A DNA stretch of 64,000 nt, from positions 248,001 to 312,000 of the forward strand of contig CAWAKB010000003.1 in assembly GCA_963782555.1 (NCBI GenBank). The letters are read 5' to 3'. This DNA is from Hyphomicrobium_A sp963782555. GTDB taxonomy: Bacteria; Pseudomonadota; Alphaproteobacteria; Rhizobiales; Hyphomicrobiaceae. Under the pieces are notes generated by a model. The model saw only the letters and a list, made by a program, of their open reading frames with translations. It did no database searches and had not been told where the DNA came from. Positions 33,473 through 44,921 of this stretch are shown piece after piece. Positions within the stretch are counted from its first letter, which is position 1. Every line of letters begins with the position of its first letter. The position numbers and the translations under genes are program-made.

Positions 33473-33659
33473 CCCCTCACCCGCTCGCGCGGCTGACGCC
33501 CCGCTCGCGACCTCTCCCCCTGGGAGAGGTGGTGTTGCGGCCTGCCGGAGAAGAGTTGGGTTTCGCTGCGCTCAACCCAACCTACGCACTTCGGCTCCGC
33601 GCTCTTACGCGGAAACGGCGCCATGTTAGCCTCGCCCAAATAGCAAGGGATTCGTTTCG
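33473..33659. repeat. Repeat-rich intergenic stretch
   Basis: It contains a CTCTCCC-CCT-GGGAGAG hairpin (about 33514-33530) and GTTGGGTT...AACCCAAC (33555-33562 and 33574-33581), both resembling interspersed repeats common in proteobacterial genomes. No gene was identified in it. Confidence 0.55.
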
Positions 33660-33827
33660 ATGGAACATGCGGTGCAGTTGGCTCGGGAGCTTTGGGCAAA
33701 GGCTCAAGAGCAACGCGACCTCGCCTGGAGTGCGGTAGCTTCCTCCAAGACGAAGCACACAGAGATGGCACGCGATCTGGAACGGCAGGCTTTCGAGTAT
33801 CTGAACGCCGGGGCGCGGACGCGCTAA
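33660..33827 (+). CDS. Small uncharacterised helical protein
   Basis: A 55-residue frame (MEHAVQLARELWAKAQEQRD ... FEYLNAGARTR) with an amphipathic, coiled-coil-like pattern and balanced charge, unlike the low-complexity shadow frames around it. An AAGGGA lies 9-10 nt before the ATG. It ends 10 nt before the stop of convergent mch. No family is recognised; coding is likely but unproven. Confidence 0.45.
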   Translation: MEHAVQLARELWAKAQEQRDLAWSAVASSKTKHTEMARDLERQAFEYLNAGARTR

Positions 33828-33836
33828 TCAACGCCA

Positions 33837-34895
33837 CTACCTTGGCAGCAGCACCCACGCATCGAGATCGATGAGGACGCCGTCGGCGTACTTGTCGTCC
33901 GCCGTCTTCAGGGGGAAGTCGGCGCAGTCCTGGTTCTTGACCGCCACCAGACGGATGCGCAAGGCGCCCACGTCCGAGCGGCCCGGCAGCTCCACCTTCT
34001 CCAGGACCTCCGACCAGGCATAAACGGTATCGCCGGCAAAGCAGGGCGCCACGTGCCGGCCGCCGTTGATCGCCGCCAGATGAAAGGCGTTGTTGAGCCC
34101 GTTGAACGACAAGGCGCGAGCGAGCGAGATGACCACGCCGCCGTAGACGATGCGCTTGCCGAAGCGGCCCTTGGCCTCGGTGTGCTGGTTGAAATGCACC
34201 TTCGCGGTGTTCTGGTAGAGGCGGGTTGCGATCTGGTGCTCGGCCTCCTCCAGCGTCATGCCGTCGACGTGGTCGATCTTCTCGCCCACCTCGTAATCGT
34301 CCCAGCGGTAGGGCGAGCCGGCAAGCGCAAAGTCGTACTTCGCCACGTCGAGGTGCGGCACCGCGCCGCCGATCTCGGCCGGATCGACGCGCGGGGCAAG
34401 GTTGGGAACGATCGCCTCTGGTGCGGGCGCGTCCTTGTCGCGCTTCCTCACCATCACCCAGCGCACGTACTCGAGCACCTTTTCGCCGTCCTGATTGCGC
34501 CCGGTCGAGCGCACATAGACGGTGCCAGTCTCGCGGTTGGAGTTCTCCTTGAGCCCGATCACCTCCGACACCGACGACAGCGTGTCGCCGGGATAGGCCG
34601 GCTTCAGGAAGCGGCAGTTGGCATAGCCGAGGTTGGCGATGGCGTTAAGAGAGATGTCGGGCGTGGTCTTGCCGAACACGACGTGAAAGGTGAGGAGGTC
34701 GTCGAGCGGCGAGCGCTCGTACCCGATGGCCTTGGCGAAGGCGTCCGACGACTGCACCGCAAAGCGCGTGCCGTAGAGGCTGGTATAGAGCGCCACGTCC
34801 CCCACCGTGACCGTGCGCGGGGTGGCGTGGATGATCTCCTGCCCGAAGCGGAAGTCCTCGAAGTAGTTGCCGGGGTTGGTCTTGGTCGATGTCAT
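33837..34895 (-). CDS. mch: Mesaconyl-CoA hydratase (double MaoC/hot-dog)
   Basis: A 352-residue MaoC-like dehydratase with two hot-dog domains. The N-terminal NPGNYFEDFRFGQEIIHATP and the C-terminal YQNTAKVHFNQHTEAKGRFG then VYGGVVISLARALSFNGL match beta-methylmalyl-CoA dehydratase (mesaconyl-CoA hydratase) of the ethylmalonyl-CoA pathway. Length and the adjacent CoA-ester lyase support the assignment. The catalytic Asp/His pair of the hydratase motif is represented by N-Q-H in the second domain. Transcription is probably shared with the lyase 115 nt upstream. Confidence 0.88.
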   Translation of the reverse strand: MTSTKTNPGNYFEDFRFGQEIIHATPRTVTVGDVALYTSLYGTRFAVQSSDAFAKAIGYERSPLDDLLTFHVVFGKTTPDISLNAIANLGYANCRFLKPAYPGDTLSSVSEVIGLKENSNRETGTVYVRSTGRNQDGEKVLEYVRWVMVRKRDKDAPAPEAIVPNLAPRVDPAEIGGAVPHLDVAKYDFALAGSPYRWDDYEVGEKIDHVDGMTLEEAEHQIATRLYQNTAKVHFNQHTEAKGRFGKRIVYGGVVISLARALSFNGLNNAFHLAAINGGRHVAPCFAGDTVYAWSEVLEKVELPGRSDVGALRIRLVAVKNQDCADFPLKTADDKYADGVLIDLDAWVLLPR

Positions 34896-35010
34896 CTGCG
34901 GGGATCAAGCCTTTCGGGTCGGGACGGGCCGCTGCCGATTAGGCCGAAAGCAGCCGCCCTGTCGACCCACTTTTTGCCGCCCTTTTTGTCGCCGGGCCGC
35001 GTAGGCCCCC

Positions 35011-35911
35011 TCAAAACCACTCTTCCTCGGTCTTGCGCATGGCCGCGATCGCCTCGGCGATGGCCACCGTGCGCCTGGCCTGAACCAGGTGCAGCCGCTC
35101 CACCATCTTGCCCTCGACCGTGATGACGCCCTTGTGCGCGTTCTCGGGCGTCTCGAAGGCTGCCATGATTTTGCGTGCCCAGGACACCTCCTCCTCGGTC
35201 GGGGAGAAGATCTCGTTGCAGGGCCCGACCTGCGAGGGATGGATCAGCGTCTTGCCGTCCATGCCGAGGATGCGGCCGTGCTCGCATTCGGCGCAGAAGC
35301 CGGCTTCGTCGCGGTAGTCGTTGTAGACGCCGTCGAGGACATCGAGCCCATAGGCGCGCGCGGCGACGATCGACATGGCGAGCCAGGGCACCACGGCGAT
35401 GCGGTTGTGGAGCGCGCGGGCGCGCAATTCCTTCAACAGGTCGTTGGTGCCCATGACGAGGCAGGCGAGCCGGTTGCCGGGATCGGCGCCCAACGCCGCG
35501 ATCTCGCGCACGTTCAGAATAGAGCGCGGCGTTTCCATCATGGCCCACAGCCGCGTCCTCGGCGACGCGCCGATGTCATCCAGCACCTTGGTTACCGTCA
35601 CGATGTCGCCCGGCTGGGACACCTTCGGCACCAGGATCGCGTCGGGGCCGACGCTGACTGCCGCACGCAGGTCGTCCATCCCCCACGGCGTCTCGATGGC
35701 GTTGGGGCGGATGACGAGCTCGCGCCGCCCATAGCCACCGGCCTTCACCGCCGCACACACACTGGCGCGAGCGGCCACCTTGGCCTCGGGGGCGACGGAA
35801 TCCTCCAGGTCGAGGATCAGTGAAATCGGCCGGCAGCGCCTTGGCCTTCTCCAGCGCACGCTCGTTGGCGCCAGGCATGTAGAGCACGCTGCGGCGTGGG
35901 CGGATGGACAT
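35011..35911 (-). pseudogene. CoA-ester lyase (malyl-CoA lyase/thioesterase-like), one-base frameshift
   Basis: HpcH/HpaI-CitE family enzyme expected to act on malyl-CoA or beta-methylmalyl-CoA. The ATG at 35911 has AGGGGAG upstream. The first 29 residues (MSIRPRRSVLYMPGANERAL ...) are in one frame and the rest (LILDLEDSVAPEAKVAAR onward) in another. The shift is an extra T in GATTTCACTG, around 35823-35826 on the plus strand. Catalytic features are otherwise intact: LDLEDSVAPEAK, IRPNAIETPWG, ETPRSILNVREIA, DGKTLIHPSQV. The total length of 901 nt is one base over a multiple of three. A sequencing insertion or a true lesion are both possible. Confidence 0.85.
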
Positions 35912-36061
35912 CGCTGGGCTCCCCTTGTGCGCCGCACAATAACGTGCCTTTTGGCGAACACCAAGGCTCCCTCCACAGGCTCTTGGCGACGCGCTTTCGC
36001 TGCGGCATGAGTGGCGAACCGTCACGATCGGACCTGCCTCGAACCTATTCCGGACCTGCCC

Positions 36062-36886
36062 ATGCCCCGCGTCCTCGCGCTCTCCTCACATGTCGCCTTC
36101 GGCTCGGTGGGCCTCGCCGCGGTCGTGCCGGCGCTGCATGCCCTCGGCCACGAGGTGGTGGCGCTGCCGACGGTCGTGCTGTCGAACCATCCGGGCTATA
36201 GACGCTTCGCCGGCGACAGGATCGCGCCCGCCGATCTGGAGCAGATCGTCGATGCGCTCGAGGCCAACGGCTGGCTTCCCGGCATCGATGCGGTGCTGAC
36301 CGGCTACCTGCCCACCGAGGCGCACGTGACCACGGCAGCGGCGGCCATCGCCCGCGTGCGCGCCGTCCGCGCCGATGCGCTCGTCGTCTGCGATCCGATC
36401 CTCGGCGACGATCCGGGCGGGCTCTACCTCGAGGAGGCCGCGGCCGCCGCCATCCGCGCCCACCTCCTGCCGATCTCGGCTATCGCCACGCCCAACCGCT
36501 TCGAGCTGGCGTGGCTCTCGGGCGAGCCGGTCGAGACCGTCACGCAGGCGGCGACGGCCGCGCGCACCCTCGGCGTCGAAAGCGTGCTCGCGACCTCCAT
36601 CCCCGAGCGCGAGGCGCAGCTCGCCACGCTTCTCGTCGGCGAAAAGGCGACGCAGGCCTGCTTTGTGCCTCGACGTGCGACGGCTCCCCATGGCACAGGA
36701 GACTTGCTCGCAGCGCTGTTCCTGGGGCATGCCCTCAACCGCACCCATCCGAGCCAATGTCTGGCCCGGGCGGTGGCGGCGGTCGAGGCCAGCATCGCGG
36801 CAAGCGTCGGCGCGGACGAATTGCCGCTGGCGGCCGCGGAGACGGCCTGGGCAGGCGCGGAGCCCTTGCCCATATTGGCGATCTGA
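36062..36886 (+). CDS. pdxY: Pyridoxal/pyridoxamine kinase (PdxY-like)
   Basis: A 274-residue ribokinase-like vitamin B6 kinase. The N-terminal LALSSHVAFGSVGLAAVVPA stands where PdxY/PdxK have the SHVxxGxVG motif. It is followed by GYLPTEAHV and CDPILGDDPGGLYL, and the C-terminal ATP/anion-hole motif is APHGTGDLLAALFLGHAL. The start ATG at 36062 has no obvious Shine-Dalgarno. It is divergent from the CoA-ester lyase and 46 nt before nhaA. PdxY rather than PdxK is assigned from general resemblance only. Confidence 0.88.
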   Translation: MPRVLALSSHVAFGSVGLAAVVPALHALGHEVVALPTVVLSNHPGYRRFAGDRIAPADLEQIVDALEANGWLPGIDAVLTGYLPTEAHVTTAAAAIARVRAVRADALVVCDPILGDDPGGLYLEEAAAAAIRAHLLPISAIATPNRFELAWLSGEPVETVTQAATAARTLGVESVLATSIPEREAQLATLLVGEKATQACFVPRRATAPHGTGDLLAALFLGHALNRTHPSQCLARAVAAVEASIAASVGADELPLAAAETAWAGAEPLPILAI

Positions 36887-36932
36887 TGTCGGGTAGGCGA
36901 AGGCGAGGCGGGCGAGGAGGCTAACGGGCCGG

Positions 36933-38159
36933 ATGGCAACCCCTAAGAAGACGATCAATCAGCGGTTCAGCGGCGCACTCGCCTTCATGCAGCACGACGC
37001 GGCCAGCGGGGTCATCCTGCTGGGCTCGGCCTTCCTCGCCCTCATTCTGCAGAACTCGCCCCTGAGCTGGCTCTACGACGGCCTCTTGGAGACGCCGGTC
37101 ACGATCGGGGTTGGCGGACTCTTGATCGACAAGCCCCTGCTCTTGTGGATCAACGACGGCCTGATGGCCGTCTTCTTCTTCCTGGTCGGTCTCGAGATCA
37201 AGCGCGAGCTGATGGTCGGCGAGCTGTCGACGCGAAAGCAGGCCTCGCTGCCGGTGATCGCCGCCGTCGGCGGCATGATCGTGCCGGCGCTGATCTACTC
37301 GACCATCAACTGGACCGACGATATCGCGCTGCATGGCTGGGCCATACCCGCCGCCACCGACATCGCCTTCGCCGTCGGCGTGCTGGCTCTGCTCGGGCCC
37401 CGCGTGCCGACGTCGCTCAAGGTGTTCCTATTGGCGCTCGCCATCATCGACGACCTCGGCGCCATCATGATCATTGCGTTCTTCTACACGTCCGACCTTT
37501 CGCTCGCGGCGCTGGCGCTCGCAGGCGTCGGCGTGGCGGCGCTCGCGATTCTCAACACGCGCGGCGTCACCAGCATAGCGCCTTATGTGCTGGTCGGCCT
37601 CTTCATATGGCTGTGCGTGCTGAAGTCCGGCGTGCACGCCACGCTGTCGGGCGTGGTGACGGCGCTCGCCATTCCGCTCACGGTCCCCAACGGCGAGACC
37701 CAAAGTCCGCTGGTCAAGCTGGAGGAGGCCTTGCACCCGTGGGTCACCTTCGGCGTGCTGCCGCTCTTTGCCTTCGGCAACGCCGGCGTGACGCTCGCCG
37801 GCATGACGCTGGAGAAGATCGTGAGTGCCATCCCCATGGGCATCGCGGCGGGCCTCGTTTTCGGCAAGCCGATCGGCATCTTCACGTTCTCCTTCGCCGC
37901 CATCAAGCTCAAGCTCGCCGGCAAGCCCGAGGGCGCGACCTGGGCGCAGTTGTTCGGCGTGGCGATCCTGGGCGGCATCGGCTTCACCATGAGCCTTTTC
38001 ATCGGCATGCTCGCCTTTGTCGATGCGGACCGCGCGGCCGAGATCCGCATCGGCGTCCTCCTCGGCTCGATCGTGTCGGCGACCATCGGCTACCTGGTCT
38101 TGAGCCGGGTCACACCCGCCGTCGTTTCCGTTAAGCCCTCGGCCACAACACAGCGATAA
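36933..38159 (+). CDS. nhaA: Na+/H+ antiporter NhaA
   Basis: Electrogenic sodium/proton antiporter, 408 residues with about 12 predicted helices. The family motifs are present: NDGLMAVFFFLVGLEIKREL, PAATDIAFAVGVLALLG (unwound helix) and the ion-binding Asp pair in ALAIIDDLGAIMIIAFFY. An AGGAGG lies 13 nt before the ATG. It is followed after 8 nt by carbonic anhydrase, suggesting a pH or bicarbonate homeostasis operon. Confidence 0.97.
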   Translation: MATPKKTINQRFSGALAFMQHDAASGVILLGSAFLALILQNSPLSWLYDGLLETPVTIGVGGLLIDKPLLLWINDGLMAVFFFLVGLEIKRELMVGELSTRKQASLPVIAAVGGMIVPALIYSTINWTDDIALHGWAIPAATDIAFAVGVLALLGPRVPTSLKVFLLALAIIDDLGAIMIIAFFYTSDLSLAALALAGVGVAALAILNTRGVTSIAPYVLVGLFIWLCVLKSGVHATLSGVVTALAIPLTVPNGETQSPLVKLEEALHPWVTFGVLPLFAFGNAGVTLAGMTLEKIVSAIPMGIAAGLVFGKPIGIFTFSFAAIKLKLAGKPEGATWAQLFGVAILGGIGFTMSLFIGMLAFVDADRAAEIRIGVLLGSIVSATIGYLVLSRVTPAVVSVKPSATTQR

Positions 38160-38167
38160 GGACACCG

Positions 38168-38806
38168 ATGACGCCCTTTCCCGCACCGCTGACGGACAGA
38201 TACCGCCGCTTCAAGCACCGTCACTTCGAGCCCAACATCGAGCAGTACGAGGAGCTTGCCGCCTACGGCCAGGCTCCCGACGTCATGATCGTATCCTGCT
38301 GCGACAGCCGCGTCGATCCGGAGACGATCTTCTCGGCTATGCCGGGCGAACTGTTCGTCATGCGCAACGTCGCCAACCTGATTCCGCCGTTCGAGACCAG
38401 CGGCACCTATCACGGCGTCAGCGCCGCCATCGAGTTCGCCGTGCTCAACCTTCGCGTCAAGCACCTCGTCATCATGGGCCATTCGGGCTGCGGCGGCGTC
38501 AAGGCTGCGCTCGACCGCGAGGCGGTGCGCGAGACGCAAGGGCAGTTCATCACCAAATGGATGTCGATGCTGGAGTCGGCGCGGCTCGCGGTGCTAGCGA
38601 GCCACCAGGGCTCCGCGCACAAGGACATGGAAAGAGCCTTGGAGAAGGAAGGCATCAAGACCTCGCTCAAGAATCTGCGCACCTTTCCGTTTCTCAGCGA
38701 GCTGGAAAGCAAGGGCCGCCTGGCCCTGCACGGGGCCTACTTCGACATCGCGACGGGCCAGCTCTCGGCGCTCAACGAGACGACCGGACAGTTCTACACG
38801 ATTTGA
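38168..38806 (+). CDS. Beta-carbonic anhydrase
   Basis: A 212-residue beta-class carbonic anhydrase. Zn ligands are Cys in VSCCDSRVDPE, and His and Cys in MGHSGCGGVKAAL; the Asp-Arg dyad is in CDSR. The start is 8 nt after the nhaA stop with AAGGA upstream, so translation is probably coupled. It is convergent with ccmG. Confidence 0.96.
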   Translation: MTPFPAPLTDRYRRFKHRHFEPNIEQYEELAAYGQAPDVMIVSCCDSRVDPETIFSAMPGELFVMRNVANLIPPFETSGTYHGVSAAIEFAVLNLRVKHLVIMGHSGCGGVKAALDREAVRETQGQFITKWMSMLESARLAVLASHQGSAHKDMERALEKEGIKTSLKNLRTFPFLSELESKGRLALHGAYFDIATGQLSALNETTGQFYTI

Positions 38807-38815
38807 GAATTCCAT

Positions 38816-38834
38816 CCTCGCGCAAGCGGCGAGG
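38816..38834. terminator. Possible terminator hairpin between carbonic anhydrase and ccmG
   Basis: CCTCGC / GCGAGG stem (38816-38821 and 38829-38834) with a 7-nt loop, followed by an A-rich run rather than T, so it may serve the minus strand better. It lies in the 36-nt convergent gap. Confidence 0.4.
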
Positions 38835-38842
38835 AAGAAACG

Positions 38843-39478
38843 TCAGCTGTTGCCGGCGGGCGTCTTTTTCGCGGCTTCGATCGCCGGGATCAGCTTGCCC
38901 GCAAGCGAGGCCGGCGTGATGGCGCCCACGTGCTTGAACACGATCTCGCCCTTGCCGTTGATGACGAAGGTCTCGGGCATGCCGTAGACGCCCCAATCGA
39001 TGGCGCTGCGTCCGTTGGCGTCAGTTCCCACCGCCTTGAACGGATTGCCGTAGCGGCCAAGGAAGCGGCGCGCGGCCGTGGGCTCGTCCTTGTAGCTGAC
39101 GCCGTAGAGCGGCACGCCGGTGCGGGCCTCGAGCTCGAGCAGCATGTTCTGCTCATCGGCGCACTCCGCACACCAGGAGGCCCAGAAGTTGACCACGCTC
39201 ACCTTGCCGTCGGCGAGCTGGGCGCTGGAGAACCCAGGGATCGGATGGGCACCGTCGGTGAGCCCGGCGAGGGCTGGAAAGTCGGTCGCCGGCGCCGGCT
39301 TGCCGATCAGCGCCGACGGCAGCCGGGTGGGATCGCCGGTCGTCAGCGCGAAGCCGAACACCGCGACCATCGCCACGAACACGATCACGGGCACGATCAC
39401 CCATTTGAGGCCGCGCTTGGGGCCTGAGGGCGTGACCGGCGCGCTTCCAGCACCACCATCATCGACGGCCTTCTGCAT
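38843..39478 (-). CDS. ccmG: Thiol:disulfide interchange protein CcmG/DsbE
   Basis: Periplasmic thioredoxin-like reductant for apocytochrome c, 211 residues. It has one N-terminal membrane helix (WVIVPVIVFVAMVAVFGFAL), the active site WCAEC in NFWASWCAECADEQNML, and the cis-Pro loop GVYGMPETFVINGKGEI, matching CcmG/CycY. It is the last ccm gene of this cluster and follows ccmD by 16 nt. Confidence 0.96.
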   Translation of the reverse strand: MQKAVDDGGAGSAPVTPSGPKRGLKWVIVPVIVFVAMVAVFGFALTTGDPTRLPSALIGKPAPATDFPALAGLTDGAHPIPGFSSAQLADGKVSVVNFWASWCAECADEQNMLLELEARTGVPLYGVSYKDEPTAARRFLGRYGNPFKAVGTDANGRSAIDWGVYGMPETFVINGKGEIVFKHVGAITPASLAGKLIPAIEAAKKTPAGNS

Positions 39479-39494
39479 GCGATGCGTGCCCCGA

Positions 39495-39668
39495 TCAAGC
39501 GTTGGAGGAGGGAGCCGAGCGGCGCTTCACGCCGCGTGCGGCCAGCTCGGCGAGCCGCCGCTCCTGCGCGCGGCCGTCGAGGACCAGCCAGGCGATGAGC
39601 CCCGCGAGCACCACGACGGTGACGCCGTAGGACGACCAGATGAAAGCTGCGTGCGGTCCCAAATCCAT
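39495..39668 (-). CDS. ccmD: Heme exporter protein CcmD
   Basis: A 57-residue single-span protein, MDLGPHAAFIWSSYGVTVVV then LAGLIAWLVLDGRAQERRLAE. The HAAFIWSSYG motif before the helix and the charged R-x-x-x-L-A-E tail are typical of CcmD, which releases holo-CcmE from CcmABC. It lies between ccmC and ccmG in the standard order. Confidence 0.93.
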   Translation of the reverse strand: MDLGPHAAFIWSSYGVTVVVLAGLIAWLVLDGRAQERRLAELAARGVKRRSAPSSNA

Positions 39669-39684
39669 GCCAAGACCCTTGCGT

Positions 39685-40446
39685 CTACTCTGCCGCCGCG
39701 AGGCGGCCTGCCTGCGCCCGCTCCACCTCGGCCATCTGCAACGCCTTGACGCGCCAGCGCAGCACCTCGTTGCGCATCGCCTTCAGGTGCAGCGCCACGA
39801 ACATGAGGGTGAAACCCAACGCCATCACCAGCAGCGGATACTCGATCGAGGGATCGAGGCTGGAGCCGCCGAGCTTCAAGACGCTCGCGCCCTGATGCAG
39901 CGTGTTGCCGAACTCGACCGAGAACTTGATGATCGGCAGCATCACCACGCCGACCAGCGCCAGGATAGCGGTGAGCTTGGAGGCCAGCGTCTCGTCCTCG
40001 ATCGAGGATCTGAGCGCGATGAGGCCCAGATAAAGGAAGAACAGGATGAGGACCGAGGTGAGCCGCGCGTCCCACACCCAATAGGTGCCCCATGTCGGCC
40101 GCCCCCACAGCGATCCGGTGACGAGCGCCAGAAACGTGAAGACCGCACCGATGGGTGCGGCGGCCTTGGCCGAGACATCGGCCAGCGGGTGGCGGAACAC
40201 CAACAGCCCGAACGCCGAGATCGCAATCAACATGTAGGCCGCCATCGCCACCCATGCGGAGGGCACGTGGATGTACATGATGCGCACGGTCTCGCCCTGC
40301 TGGTAGTCGGGCGGCGAGTCAAAGAAGCTGAGGTAGAGCCCATAAGCGATAGTGAGCGTCGCCGCGCCTACGACCCACGGTAGAATCCGGGCCGACAGCT
40401 CCATGAACTGGGTGGGGTTGGCGAGGCGCTGTGTGACGGTCTGCAT
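39685..40446 (-). CDS. ccmC: Heme exporter/handling protein CcmC
   Basis: Integral membrane protein of 253 residues with six helices, which loads heme onto CcmE. The tryptophan-rich motif TWGTYWVWDARLTSVLILFF is diagnostic; flanking His ligands are in IMYIHVPSAW and near GNTLHQGAS. The start at 40446 (MQTVTQRLANPTQFMELS) has GGGG upstream. It is separated from ccmB by 139 nt containing an inverted repeat. Confidence 0.96.
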   Translation of the reverse strand: MQTVTQRLANPTQFMELSARILPWVVGAATLTIAYGLYLSFFDSPPDYQQGETVRIMYIHVPSAWVAMAAYMLIAISAFGLLVFRHPLADVSAKAAAPIGAVFTFLALVTGSLWGRPTWGTYWVWDARLTSVLILFFLYLGLIALRSSIEDETLASKLTAILALVGVVMLPIIKFSVEFGNTLHQGASVLKLGGSSLDPSIEYPLLVMALGFTLMFVALHLKAMRNEVLRWRVKALQMAEVERAQAGRLAAAE

Positions 40447-40495
40447 TGGAATTGATCTAAGGGGTCGGCGCCCAAAGCGCAATTGATCGGCCTCA

Positions 40496-40580
40496 ACGGC
40501 AGTAGGCAGTGGGGCAGTAGGCAGTCGGGAAAATTGGGCATCTTTCTTAACTACTGCCCACTGCCTGTTGCCGACTGCCT
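40496..40580. repeat. Inverted/direct repeat between ccmB and ccmC
   Basis: AGGCAGTGGGGCAGTAG (40504-40520) pairs with CTACTGCCCACTGCCT (40551-40566) with one bulge, and AGGCAGTCGG (40519-40528) pairs with CCGACTGCCT (40571-40580). GCAGTAGGCAGT is also directly repeated within the left arm. The transcript would form a long stem between two cotranscribed genes. Confidence 0.8.
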
Positions 40581-40585
40581 AGTTC

Positions 40586-41251
40586 TTACTGCATCTGCGC
40601 CCTGAGCGCGGCCGCGGCGGCGATCGGTCCCAGAATGACAGCCATCAACGAGATTGCGGTAAGGATAAGGAAGGGGCTCGTGGCCCCGGCCGGCCCCAGC
40701 AGAGCCCCGATCACGGCCATGCCGAAAATGAGGGTGGGCACGTAGAGCGGCAGCACCAGGAGCGCGATCAAGAGCCCGCCGCGGTGCGCCCGCATGGTCA
40801 GCGCCGCTCCCACCGCACCGATGAAGCTCACCGCCGGCGTGCCGATAAGCATGGTCGCCACCAGCACCGGATAGGTGGCGAGCTCCAGATTGAGCAGGAT
40901 GCCGAGCACCGGCGCCAGCAGCGTCAGCGGAATGCCGGTCGCGATCCAATGCGCCAGCGCCTTGGCCGCAGCGACCAGCTCCAACGGCAGCGGCCCCGTC
41001 GCCAGGATGTCGAGCGAGCCGTCCTCGTAGTCGGCCCCGAACATACGCGGCAGCGACAAGAGCGCCGACAACAGCAGCGCGATCCACAGCACGCCCGGCG
41101 CGATGCGCGACAGCAAGTTGAGGTCGGCGCCGAGCCCCAAGGGCAGCAGCGTCACCACGATCATGTAGAAGCCGAGCGCGGTGCCGAGCGCGCCGCCCTG
41201 GCGCACGGCGAGCCGCAGGTCGCGGCGGACGAGCATGCCGAAGGTGCTCAT
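40586..41251 (-). CDS. ccmB: Heme ABC transporter permease CcmB
   Basis: A 221-residue membrane subunit with six predicted helices. The N-terminal MSTFGMLVRRDLRLAVRQGG and the segment FGADYEDGSLDILATGPLPL are typical of CcmB. The start overlaps the ccmA stop by 4 nt (ATGA). With CcmA and CcmC it forms the complex that releases holo-CcmE. Confidence 0.95.
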   Translation of the reverse strand: MSTFGMLVRRDLRLAVRQGGALGTALGFYMIVVTLLPLGLGADLNLLSRIAPGVLWIALLLSALLSLPRMFGADYEDGSLDILATGPLPLELVAAAKALAHWIATGIPLTLLAPVLGILLNLELATYPVLVATMLIGTPAVSFIGAVGAALTMRAHRGGLLIALLVLPLYVPTLIFGMAVIGALLGPAGATSPFLILTAISLMAVILGPIAAAAALRAQMQ

Positions 41252-41856
41252 GCGCCATCTCCCGCCGGGCCCAGCCGGATCTCCCCGGCGTGCGCAAGCC
41301 CGAGCGGCACATGGGTGGCGATCACGGCCAGGCCGCCGTCCGCCACATGGGCATCGATTGCTGCAACAAGGAGCCCAACCGAGGCGGTATCCAGCGACAC
41401 CGTGGGCTCGTCGAGCAGCCACACCGGGCGTTTCGCCCCGGCAAGGCGCGCCAGCGCCAGGCGCCGTTTCTGCCCGGCCGACAGATAGCCCGCCGGGATG
41501 TCGGCTAGGCCGACAAGCGCAAAGGCCTTAAGCGCGGCAGCGACATCGCCGCCGCCGAGGTAGGCCGCCCAGAAGGCCAGGTTCTCCTCCACCGTCAGAT
41601 GTGTCTTGATGCCGTCGAGGTGGCCGATGAAGTGCACGAGCTCGGCCGGCTCGCGCTCGTCATCGTCGGCATCGAGGCTGACGGTGCCGGCCGCCGGCTT
41701 CAGGAATCCGGCGAGCGCGCGCAGTAGCGTCGTCTTGCCCGACCCGTTGGCGCCGGTCAGAACCAGCGCCTGGCCCGCGCCCAAGCGGAAGGAGAGCCCG
41801 TCGACGATCACCCGGCCGCCGCGGCTCAAGACTAGATTTTCAGCAATGAGCTGCAC
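41248..41856 (-). CDS. ccmA: Heme ABC transporter ATP-binding protein CcmA
   Basis: A 202-residue ABC ATPase. Walker A is LTGANGSGKTTLLRAL, the signature LSAGQKRRLALARLAG, Walker B PVWLLDEPTVSLD and the H-loop VIATHVPLG. It is the first ccm gene of the cluster and diverges from acnA across 247 nt. Confidence 0.96.
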   Translation of the reverse strand: MQLIAENLVLSRGGRVIVDGLSFRLGAGQALVLTGANGSGKTTLLRALAGFLKPAAGTVSLDADDDEREPAELVHFIGHLDGIKTHLTVEENLAFWAAYLGGGDVAAALKAFALVGLADIPAGYLSAGQKRRLALARLAGAKRPVWLLDEPTVSLDTASVGLLVAAIDAHVADGGLAVIATHVPLGLAHAGEIRLGPAGDGA

Positions 41857-42103
41857 GGCTCTTGATCATCCGCGTGACAGAATGCAGTGGCGAAGCGAAG
41901 GGGAAATCCCGCAAAATGCCGGCACGAGACGCGCTGGCTCCCGGGAGCGCCGGCCTATATAAAAGGCACGCTTCGTGCGACGCCAGCGCAAATGCGCGCC
42001 CTTCCACGCCGCGCAACCGCCGAGGTTAGCGTGGGCCGGGCCGGCGATAAGTCCGCAGACACGGATCCGCAAACAAGGAGAAGAAAACTTGAAGGACGCT
42101 GAG

Positions 42104-44806
<2,703 letters not shown>

Positions 44807-44921
44807 ATTGCGCACGGCAACATCCGCTTAACGAGACTCAATCTTTCGTGACCTCCCGTTGTCGCGCCCGGGCGTGCCAACTAGTCTAGTTACAAAGTTG
44901 CTTTTTCCAGGTCTTGAGCGA

